A stretch of DNA of 6,714 nucleotides from Frankiaceae bacterium (lineage in GTDB: Bacteria; Actinomycetota; Actinomycetes; JAVEEB01): positions 1 through 6,714 of the forward strand of contig JAVEEB010000061.1 of the NCBI GenBank assembly GCA_030840665.1, given 5' to 3'. The position numbers and the translations under genes were made by a program. Of the stretch, positions 1 to 4,795 are shown piece by piece (the stretch's first letter is position 1; every line of letters begins with the position of its first letter). Below the pieces are notes generated by a model. The model was not told the DNA's origin, did not search any database, and saw only the letters and a list, made by a program, of their open reading frames with translations.

Positions 1-164
1 GTACGTTCGCCTTCGCTTTCGCTCTGGCGTCAGCAGTCTTCGTACGACGACCTGACGCCTTACGCCGGCGCCCACGTCGGCAGCCCGCGCACCGCCGGGT
101 CGACATCCCCGCGGCCCGGGCGGCGCCAGCCGTCGCGGAGGTTCTCCCGCCCGCCGTCCAGCTG

Positions 165-548
165 GTGGAGGTGGCCGTCGAGGTGGCCGCCGCCCCCGTG
201 GCCGTTCCTCCGCCCGTCCCGCGGCACGCCGTGGGTCCAGCTGTCGACCCGGGTCTGCTCAGCGAGGCCATCGTCGTGTGGACCGGCAAGGGTGGGCGCA
301 GGCCGTTCTCGGCCGGTGGCGACGGCCGACTGATGGCGCGCTTCGGCCCGGTCGCGACGGCCGACCTGCTGCCGGAGGTTCGCCGGCTCCACGACGAGTT
401 CCTCGCGTTCCCCGCCCGCGGCGGGCACACGAACTGGCAGGCTGCGGACGCCGCGGCCGAGGAGTTCCGCACGCGCCATCCGGCGCTGTCCGTGCCCGCG
501 CTCGAGGCGTTGCGCTGGTGCTACGCCCACGAGGTGGCGCTGGACTGA
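165..548 (+). CDS. Unrecognised protein, paralogue of the 2320–2880 gene; 5' end probably outside the window
   Basis: I do not recognise this family and give no function. From the GTG at 165 the product is 127 residues: an Ala/Val/Pro-rich stretch of about 31 residues, then a roughly 95-residue probably helical domain that begins LSEAIVVWTGK and ends EALRWCYA. That domain matches the gene at 2320–2880 along its whole length (shared LSEAIV-WTGK, EF, W-AAD-AA, RHP-LS and EALRWCYA). The start is unsure. GTG 165 has no Shine-Dalgarno sequence, while GTG 183 has GGAGG at 167–171. The frame stays open to position 3, and codons from about 63 to 164 keep the GC-ending bias of real genes but contain no ATG, GTG or TTG, so the true start may lie left of the window. 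The paralogue carries 82 residues before the shared domain, which would put an equivalent start near the left edge. Codons 3–44 would encode a hydrophobic Phe/Ala stretch followed by many arginines, possibly a membrane anchor. The gene ends 132 bases before rpsF. Confidence 0.7.
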   Translation: MEVAVEVAAAPVAVPPPVPRHAVGPAVDPGLLSEAIVVWTGKGGRRPFSAGGDGRLMARFGPVATADLLPEVRRLHDEFLAFPARGGHTNWQAADAAAEEFRTRHPALSVPALEALRWCYAHEVALD

Positions 549-557
549 CTCGTCGGA

Positions 558-587
558 TTGGTCGAACCGCGTCCGGCCCGGTAACCT
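558..587 (+). promoter_or_regulatory. Candidate promoter of the rpsF operon
   Basis: TTGGTC at 558–563 and TAACCT at 582–587 are 18 bases apart. The second fits the TANNNT form of the -10 element common in actinobacteria; the first matches the -35 consensus only in TTG. This is the best pair I see in the 132-base gap before rpsF, and would leave a leader of about 85–90 bases. Judged by eye only. Confidence 0.3.
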
Positions 588-663
588 GACCGCTTGCACG
601 TCGTACCAACTGATCTTCACCCTCCTGTCACGCCCCAGCACGGGCCGTGGCCGCCCTAGTCCG

Positions 664-670
664 AAGGAGG
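664..670 (+). promoter_or_regulatory. Shine-Dalgarno sequence of rpsF, fixing a TTG start
   Basis: AAGGAGG is a near-perfect anti-16S match and ends 10 bases before TTG 681. The first ATG in this frame lies inside the conserved S6 core, after the RRYELM motif has begun, so this site decides for the TTG start. Confidence 0.8.
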
Positions 671-680
671 TGCGCAGCCT

Positions 681-977
681 TTGTCTGCCCGCCGCTATGA
701 ACTGATGGTCATCCTCGACCCCGAGCTCGAGGAAAAGACCGTCGAGCCCAGCCTCGACACCTTCCTGAACGTCATCCGCCAGTCCGGCGGCACGATCGAG
801 AAGCTCGACCTCTGGGGCCGTCGCCGTCTGGCGTACGCGATCAACAAGAAGTCCGAGGGCATCTACGCGGTGGTTGACATCACCGCCGAGCCGTCCGCTG
901 TCATCGAGCTGGACCGTCAGCTCAACCTCAACGAGGCCGTGCTCCGCACGAAGGTCCTCCGCCCCGACGTCCGCTGA
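681..977 (+). CDS. rpsF: 30S ribosomal protein S6
   Basis: S6 binds the central domain of 16S rRNA as a heterodimer with S18 in the platform of the small subunit. The product is 98 residues, normal for the family. The family pattern is visible: the first beta strand [13 protein letters not shown] at residues 4–16, the [19 protein letters not shown] stretch at about 36–54, the [10 protein letters not shown] strand, and [14 protein letters not shown] near the C-terminus. The TTG start at 681 is chosen because a strong AAGGAGG lies 10 bases upstream and it gives the usual short N-terminus before RRYEL. The gene opens the operon, and ssb follows after 15 bases. The uncommon start codon may lower initiation somewhat; that is inference. 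In other bacteria S6:S18 can bind the rpsF leader, but I could not identify such a motif here. Confidence 0.97.
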   Translation: MSARRYELMVILDPELEEKTVEPSLDTFLNVIRQSGGTIEKLDLWGRRRLAYAINKKSEGIYAVVDITAEPSAVIELDRQLNLNEAVLRTKVLRPDVR

Positions 978-992
978 GACAAGGACCCACGC

Positions 993-1463
993 ATGGCGAA
1001 CGACACCGTCATCACCCTGGTCGGCAACCTGGTGGACGACCCGGAGCTGCGCTTCACCCCTAGCGGTGCGGCCGTGGCGAAGTTCCGCGTTGCCTCGACG
1101 CCGCGCTTCCTCGACAAGACGACCAACGAGTGGAAGGACGGCGAGGGCCTTTTCCTCACCGTCAACTGCTGGCGGCAGATGGCCGAAAACGTGGCCGAGA
1201 CGCTGACCCGCGGCACCCGCGTCGTCATTCAGGGTCGGCTGCGTCAGCGCAGCTACGAGACCAAAGAGGGCGAGAAGCGCACCGTGTACGAGGTCGAGGC
1301 CGATGAGATCGCCCCGTCCCTCCGCTACGCGACCGCCAAGATCAACAAGACCTCCCGTGGCGCAGGCCCGGGCGGTGGCGGTGGTGGCGGCGGAAGCAGC
1401 AGTGCCGCGGACGACCCGTGGGCGAGTTCCTCGACCGACTTCGGTGACGAACCGCCGTTCTAA
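993..1463 (+). CDS. ssb: Single-stranded DNA-binding protein SSB
   Basis: SSB coats single-stranded DNA as a tetramer during replication, repair and recombination, and recruits partner proteins through its C-terminal tip. The product is 156 residues. Residues 1–115 form the OB fold ([20 protein letters not shown] at 6–25, then [18 protein letters not shown] and [16 protein letters not shown]). Residues 123–137 are a Gly/Ser linker with eight consecutive glycines. The acidic tail ends DFGDEPPF, the conserved tip that binds SSB partners, so the gene looks complete and functional. ATG 993 is preceded by AAGGA at 981–985, with 7 bases between. It lies 15 bases after rpsF and 58 bases before rpsR, consistent with cotranscription. 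The placing between rpsF and rpsR is the conserved bacterial arrangement. Confidence 0.97.
   Translation: MANDTVITLVGNLVDDPELRFTPSGAAVAKFRVASTPRFLDKTTNEWKDGEGLFLTVNCWRQMAENVAETLTRGTRVVIQGRLRQRSYETKEGEKRTVYEVEADEIAPSLRYATAKINKTSRGAGPGGGGGGGGSSSAADDPWASSSTDFGDEPPF
1371..1394 (+). repeat. GGC/GGT trinucleotide run encoding eight glycines in SSB
   Basis: Eight consecutive glycine codons (mostly GGC and GGT, the last GGA) encode residues 127–134 of SSB. The run lies in the flexible linker between the OB fold and the acidic tip, where length changes are usually tolerated. Such runs can expand or contract by slippage in units of whole codons, without shifting the frame. Confidence 0.85.
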
Positions 1464-1521
1464 CCGCGCGTGACGTCCCCTCATTCTTGATCGCATCAGA
1501 CTTATCTGGAGAAGCAGAGCA

Positions 1522-1758
1522 ATGGCAAAGCCACCGATTCGCAAGGTGAAGAAGAAGGTTTGCATCTTCTGCAAGGAGAAGACGAAGTACATCGACTACA
1601 AGGACACGAACCTGCTGCGCAAGTACATCTCGGACCGCGGAAAGATCCGCGCCCGTCGCGTCACGGGCAACTGTTCCCAGCACCAGCGTGACATCGCAAC
1701 GGCCGTGAAGAACAGCCGCGAGATGGCACTGCTGCCCTACACCAGCACCGCGCGCTGA
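1522..1758 (+). CDS. rpsR: 30S ribosomal protein S18, zinc-motif form
   Basis: S18 pairs with S6 on the platform of the small ribosomal subunit. The product is 78 residues, basic, with the family core [20 protein letters not shown] at about 23–42 and a conserved [12 protein letters not shown] stretch. Four potential zinc ligands are present: Cys14 and Cys17 (CIFC), Cys51 and His54 (CSQH). This is the so-called C+ form. Many actinobacteria also carry a cysteine-free paralogue elsewhere, expressed under zinc shortage; none is in this window. ATG 1522 has GGAGAAG at 1508–1514 with 7 bases between. The stop codon overlaps the ribosome-binding region of rplI, 14 bases ahead, suggesting coupled translation. 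Confidence 0.97.
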   Translation: MAKPPIRKVKKKVCIFCKEKTKYIDYKDTNLLRKYISDRGKIRARRVTGNCSQHQRDIATAVKNSREMALLPYTSTAR

Positions 1759-1772
1759 GGACGGGACAACAC

Positions 1773-2219
1773 ATGAAGCTCATCCTCAAGCAGCAGGTCG
1801 CCGGTCTCGGTGACGCTGGCGACATCATCGAGGTCAAGGACGGTTTCGGCCGTAACTACCTCATCCCGCAGGGCTTCGCGCTCCTCGCGACGCGCGGTGT
1901 CGAAAAGGACGCCGCCGCGATCCGCAAGGGCCGCGAGGTGCGTGCCGTCAACGATCTCGTTGCAGCACAGGAGATTGCCAAGCAACTCGGCTCCATGAGC
2001 GTCAAGCTCACGGCCAAGTCGGGCGACGGCGGTCGTCTCTTCGGTTCCGTGCAGACCGATGACATCGCAGCAGCGGTGTCGCGGGCCGGCGGTCCGAAGC
2101 TCGACAAGCGACTCATCACTCTCAAGTCGCCGATCAAGACGCTGGGTTCGCACACGGTCACGGTCAAGATTCACCCCGAGGTTGACGCGACGGTCACCGT
2201 CGAGGTCGTCAAGCTCTAA
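1773..2219 (+). CDS. rplI: 50S ribosomal protein L9
   Basis: L9 binds 23S rRNA at the base of the L1 stalk and helps reading-frame maintenance. The product is 148 residues, the usual length. The N-terminal rRNA-binding domain carries the L9 signature (VAGLGDAGDIIEVKDGFGRN, then YLIPQGFA, residues 9–36). A long basic connecting helix spans about 40–75. The C-terminal domain starts near residue 77 (VKLTAKSGDGGRLFGSV) and ends in a beta-rich segment (VKIHPEVDATVTVEVVKL). ATG 1773 is preceded by GAGGA at 1757–1761, overlapping the rpsR stop codon. It is the last gene of the operon and is followed 24 bases later by a strong terminator. Confidence 0.97.
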   Translation: MKLILKQQVAGLGDAGDIIEVKDGFGRNYLIPQGFALLATRGVEKDAAAIRKGREVRAVNDLVAAQEIAKQLGSMSVKLTAKSGDGGRLFGSVQTDDIAAAVSRAGGPKLDKRLITLKSPIKTLGSHTVTVKIHPEVDATVTVEVVKL

Positions 2220-2243
2220 ATCTCGTTGTACGTCGACACATCG

Positions 2244-2279
2244 CGGGTCGGTCCTTCTCCGGAAGGGCCGGCCCGTTTG
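2244..2279 (+). terminator. Intrinsic terminator of the rpsF–rplI operon
   Basis: A 14-bp stem pairs 2244–2257 (CGGGTCGGTCCTTC) with 2262–2275 (GAAGGGCCGGCCCG). Every position pairs, two of them as G·U wobbles at 2248/2271 and 2252/2267, around a four-base TCCG loop. It is followed by TTTGT. Position (24 bases after the rplI stop), stem length and the short T run all fit Rho-independent termination. Confidence 0.88.
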
Positions 2280-2319
2280 TCGTTGTAACGGCGGCCTGAC
2301 ACTGCGTGACAACCGCGAC

Positions 2320-2880
2320 ATGCCGACGCGAATCCTGGGCGATTGGCCCGGTGTCGTTGAGACTGTCGCGGTGATCGACGTCCTTGCCCCGACATCCGCC
2401 CCGCACGGGGTCCGCCTGACTACCGCGAAGCCGCCGAGCGACTCCTGGCGATCGATGGTCGCCGCGGCCGACCTCCTGCTCGGCGCAGGCTCTGGCGCCG
2501 GTGCCGGCGGTGCGCGTGGCGAGGCCCGCGCAGTGGTCGACGACCTCGAGCTGACGCCGTCTGTGCTGAGCGAGGCCATCGTTGAGTGGACGGGGAAGGC
2601 GCTCGGGTTGCGCGAGCCCGACCGCGAAACGGCTCGGCTGGTCGCGCGCTACGGACGCGACGACGCGCAGCGCGTCGTACGCACCCTGCGGAAACTGCAA
2701 TCCGAGTTTGACGAGACGGAACGTCGGTGCGGCGAGACGCGCTGGCTGGCCGCGGACCGCGCGGCTGCGGCGTTCTCGGCGCGCCACCCGGAGCTCTCGG
2801 ACGTCGCCGTCGAGGCGCTGCGCTGGTGTTATGCCTTCGATCGCCAGCACCGGTGTGAGCTGCACGGTACGGAGTTCTGA
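2320..2880 (+). CDS. Unrecognised protein, paralogue of the gene ending at 548
   Basis: I do not recognise this family and give no function. From ATG 2320 the product is 186 residues. Residues 1–82 form a variable N-terminal region containing a Gly/Ala-rich stretch at about 51–63. Residues 83–173 form the domain shared with the gene upstream of rpsF: it begins LSEAIVEWTGK (83–93), carries W-AAD-AAAAF and RHPELS, and ends EALRWCYAF (Trp169, Cys170). A short charged tail ends HGTEF. No signal peptide or membrane helix is evident, so it is probably soluble. The start is unsure: ATG 2320 has no visible Shine-Dalgarno sequence. GTG 2371 and ATG 2455 are in-frame alternatives, also with weak sites. 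The gene follows the rplI terminator, so it needs its own promoter, which I could not identify. Codons are mostly GC-ending, like the neighbours. Confidence 0.75.
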   Translation: MPTRILGDWPGVVETVAVIDVLAPTSAPHGVRLTTAKPPSDSWRSMVAAADLLLGAGSGAGAGGARGEARAVVDDLELTPSVLSEAIVEWTGKALGLREPDRETARLVARYGRDDAQRVVRTLRKLQSEFDETERRCGETRWLAADRAAAAFSARHPELSDVAVEALRWCYAFDRQHRCELHGTEF

Positions 2881-2955
2881 CCGCCCAACTGGGCCCCCCA
2901 CTTACCGACGCCGCTACCCCGGTGTCCGCATGGTGAGACGACTCGCAAGTTCTCG

Positions 2956-3095
2956 CTATCCACAGTGACATTCATGGATATGCGCACCCTGCAGGCGTGA
3001 TCCACGGGATCCCGCGCGCGCCGTCCACAGCGGCGTCCACAGGCCGGGGACAGAATTCTGGTCAAGCACACCGCTCCTCCACACGGTGTGGACGG
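2956..3095. promoter_or_regulatory. Cluster of five DnaA-box-like sites upstream of dnaB
   Basis: The 305 bases from 2881 to 3185 contain no credible gene. Within them are five nonamers ending in the DnaA-box core TCCACA: CTATCCACA at 2956–2964, CCGTCCACA at 3021–3029, GCGTCCACA at 3033–3041, TCCTCCACA at 3075–3083, and CCGTCCACA on the minus strand at 3087–3095. Sites two and three are a direct repeat 12 bp apart. Sites four and five are back to back, forming a 7-bp inverted repeat around one base (3078–3092). Each differs at two positions from the actinobacterial consensus TTGTCCACA; the first is 8/9 to the E. coli consensus. Likely roles are DnaA control of dnaB transcription or DnaA titration. 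There is no marked AT-rich unwinding element and no dnaA or dnaN beside it, so I do not call it oriC. Binding is inferred from sequence alone. Confidence 0.6.
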
Positions 3096-3116
3096 ACCCT
3101 GTGCAGGCAGATTCTG
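3051..3116. repeat. Palindromes CAGAATTCTG and CAGATTCTG in the dnaB upstream region
   Basis: A perfect 10-bp palindrome, CAGAATTCTG, lies at 3051–3060. A nearly identical element, CAGATTCTG, one base shorter, lies at 3108–3116, 57 bases on. Their flanks are also related in inverted orientation: GACAG starts the first and CTGTC ends the second. Another perfect 10-bp palindrome, CGGGATCCCG, lies at 3005–3014. They could be operator half-sites for an unknown regulator; nothing identifies the protein. Confidence 0.45.
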
Positions 3117-3171
3117 TCGGACCCCTCGGCTTACCTGGAGTCGCGCACTAGACATCTCCATGCACCCCAGG

Positions 3172-3178
3172 AAAGGAG
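3172..3178 (+). promoter_or_regulatory. Shine-Dalgarno sequence of dnaB, fixing the GTG 3186 start
   Basis: AAAGGAG ends 7 bases before GTG 3186. The frame is open further back to GTG 2997, but that extension would run through the DnaA-box cluster, lacks a comparable site, and would add 63 low-complexity residues not expected in DnaB. Confidence 0.85.
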
Positions 3179-3185
3179 CCCGTCC

Positions 3186-4547
3186 GTGACCGTTATCGAC
3201 GTACGTCGCGATCAGGCAGGCTCCCCCGGCGACCGCGTGCCGCCGCAGGACATCGTGGCCGAGCAGTGCGTGCTCGGAGCGATGCTGCTGAGCAAGGACG
3301 CCATCGCCGACGTCGTCGAGACGATCCGCGCCACCGACTTCTACCGGCCGGCCCACCAGGTCGTCTACGACACGATCCTCGACCTGTACGGCCGCGGCGA
3401 GCCCGCTGACCCCGTCACGGTCGCGGCCGACCTGACGCGCAACGGTGAGCTCCCGCGGGTCGGCGGCGCGCCGTACCTGCACACGCTCATCGCCTCCGTC
3501 CCTACCGCGGCGAACGCCGGCTACTACGCGAAGATCGTCCGCGAGCGGGCGATCCTGCGACGCCTCGTCGAGGCCGGCACACGCATCGTGCAGATGGGTT
3601 ATACGGCTGACGGCGCGGACGTCGACGAGGTCGTCGACAGGGCCCAAGCGGCTGTGTACGACGTGACGGACAAGCGCACGTCTGAGGACTATGTGCGCCT
3701 CGAAGACGTGATGCAGCAGGCCCTGGACGAGATCGAGGCGATCGGCGCCCGCGGCGACGAACTGTCGGGAGTGCCAACCGGCTTTGCCGACCTCGACCGG
3801 CTGACGAACGGTCTGCACCCCGGCCAGATGATCATCATCGCGGCAAGACCGGCTGTAGGTAAGTCGACGATGGGATTAGATATATGTCGAGCAGCCTCGA
3901 TCAAGAACGGGCAGACCAGCGCGATCTTCTCGCTCGAAATGTCGCGCAGTGAGATCACGATGCGACTCCTGTCGGCGGAGGCTCGCGTCCCGTTGCACCA
4001 CATGCGCACGGGCAAGCTGACCGAAGAGGACTGGGCGCGACTGGCCCGGCGGATGGGTGAGGTGGCGGAGGCGCCGCTGTTCATCGACGACTCCCCGAAC
4101 CTCACGATGATGGAGATTCGCGCGAAGGCGCGTCGCCTCAAGCAGCGCCACGACCTCAAGCTCATCGTCGTCGACTACCTGCAACTCATGAGCCCTCACA
4201 AGCGGGCCGAGAGCCGGCAGCAAGAGGTCTCGGAAATGTCGCGTGCGTTGAAGCTCCTCGCGAAGGAGCTCGAAGTGCCGGTCATTGCGATCTCGCAGCT
4301 CAACCGTGGCGCCGAACAGCGCACCGACAAGAAGCCGCAGATCGCCGACCTCCGTGAATCCGGCTCCCTCGAGCAGGACGCCGACATGGTGATCCTGCTG
4401 TACCGCGAAGACATCGTGGAAAAGGAATCACCGCGCGCGGGCGAGGCCGACTTCATCGTGGCCAAGCACCGCAACGGACCCACGGCCACGATCACTGTTG
4501 CGTTCCAGGGCCACTACTCGCGCTTCGTGGACATGGCCCGGTCATGA
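3186..4547 (+). CDS. dnaB: Replicative DNA helicase DnaB
   Basis: DnaB is the hexameric 5'–3' helicase that unwinds the replication fork and binds primase. The product is 453 residues, normal for an intein-free actinobacterial DnaB. The N-terminal collar domain spans about 18–120 (PPQDIVAEQCVLGAMLLS at 19–36). After a linker, the RecA-like ATPase domain runs from about 195 to the end. Visible motifs are Walker A ARPAVGKST (220–228, Lys226, Ser227), the catalytic glutamate in FSLEMS (Glu251), Walker B LIVVDYLQLM (Asp330), ISQLNR (Gln371), RESGSLEQDAD (390–400), and KHRNG with the likely arginine finger Arg429. All key residues are present, so it should be active. GTG 3186 is chosen for its AAAGGAG site 7 bases upstream. 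Codons 220–236, over the Walker A loop, are strikingly AT-ending compared with the rest of the gene. Regulation by the upstream DnaA-box cluster is plausible. Confidence 0.97.
   Translation: MTVIDVRRDQAGSPGDRVPPQDIVAEQCVLGAMLLSKDAIADVVETIRATDFYRPAHQVVYDTILDLYGRGEPADPVTVAADLTRNGELPRVGGAPYLHTLIASVPTAANAGYYAKIVRERAILRRLVEAGTRIVQMGYTADGADVDEVVDRAQAAVYDVTDKRTSEDYVRLEDVMQQALDEIEAIGARGDELSGVPTGFADLDRLTNGLHPGQMIIIAARPAVGKSTMGLDICRAASIKNGQTSAIFSLEMSRSEITMRLLSAEARVPLHHMRTGKLTEEDWARLARRMGEVAEAPLFIDDSPNLTMMEIRAKARRLKQRHDLKLIVVDYLQLMSPHKRAESRQQEVSEMSRALKLLAKELEVPVIAISQLNRGAEQRTDKKPQIADLRESGSLEQDADMVILLYREDIVEKESPRAGEADFIVAKHRNGPTATITVAFQGHYSRFVDMARS
3843..3893 (+). other. Island of AT-ending codons over the DnaB Walker A loop
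   Basis: Of the 17 codons encoding residues 220–236 of DnaB, 12 end in A or T, including several rare in high-GC genomes (AGA, GTA, TTA, ATA, TGT, CGA). In the 15 codons before only one ends in T, and in the 17 after only one ends in A. The protein sequence itself is normal for the family. DnaB inteins are known to insert in the Walker A loop, so this may be an intein or homing-endonuclease scar. That is inference; the codon anomaly is seen directly. Confidence 0.6.
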
Positions 4548-4794
4548 CGTGCCGGTCTAGCATCTGCTGTCCCTCTGCCTACCCCGGTGGCCAAAATTCG
4601 GGTGAGGGAGCCATGAAGCACCAGCAGCCGCGTCGCGTCTGAGATGTAGCCGCGCCTCGATGTGAGGCATCGCTTCGTAATCGCTGTGGGACAGCCCGAC
4701 AACAAGGCGCAGCGGGCGGGCGCGGTCTGTTGCACACCTCCGGGCGCGCCAAGCGAGTCTACGACTGCACGCGCGTTGCGTGAAGTCTCCACTT
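4548..4794. other. Convergent intergenic region between dnaB and the lipoprotein gene
   Basis: I see no credible gene here, no tRNA and no T-tracted intrinsic terminator for dnaB. Weak structures are present: a bulged hairpin pairing TCCCTC 4570–4575 with GAGGGA 4604–4609 and ACCC-G 4581–4586 with CGGGT 4599–4603; GCCTC 4654–4658 with GAGGC 4664–4668; and GCTGT 4683–4687 with ACAGC 4691–4695. The bulged hairpin is the most likely 3' end structure for the dnaB transcript, without clear support for termination. Confidence 0.5.
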
Positions 4795-4795
4795 C
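4768..4795 (-). terminator. Two small tandem hairpins at the 3' end of the lipoprotein gene
   Basis: CACGC 4768–4772 pairs with GCGTG 4778–4782, and GAAGT 4782–4786 pairs with ACTTC 4791–4795. The second overlaps the last base of the minus-strand stop codon. Both stems are 5 bp and no T run follows on the minus strand, so termination here is only a possibility. Confidence 0.2.

Noticed and set aside
601..680. S6:S18-binding leader motif before rpsF
   Set aside because: Only short, ambiguous GC pairings are visible (for example GGGC 642–645 with GCCC 653–656); I could not build the known motif.
1487..1507. Internal promoter before rpsR (TTGATC and TTATCT)
   Set aside because: The two hexamers are only 9 bases apart, too close for a sigma-70 type promoter.
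60..1592. 510-codon open frame on the minus strand opposite rpsF, ssb and the start of rpsR
   Set aside because: It is opposite conserved, unmistakable genes and its product is low-complexity and Arg/Ala/Gly-rich, as expected of an antisense frame in high-GC DNA.
2997..3185. N-terminal extension of DnaB from GTG 2997
   Set aside because: The added 63 residues are unlike DnaB and overlie the DnaA boxes; GTG 3186 has an excellent ribosome-binding site.
2881..3185. Chromosomal origin oriC
   Set aside because: DnaA boxes are present, but there is no adjacent dnaA or dnaN and no marked AT-rich unwinding region.
2829..3818. 329-codon minus-strand open frame across the dnaB upstream region
   Set aside because: Most of it is antisense to dnaB and to the gene ending at 2880; no ribosome-binding site or recognisable motif supports it.
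3186..4547. An intein inside DnaB
   Set aside because: The product is 453 residues with uninterrupted Walker A and RESGS motifs; no splicing blocks or endonuclease motifs are present.
4613..4642. Nine-codon open frame beginning ATG AAG CAC after a GAGGGAG run
   Set aside because: The GAGGGAG is only 2 bases from the ATG, the peptide has no leader-like features, and no gene follows on that strand.
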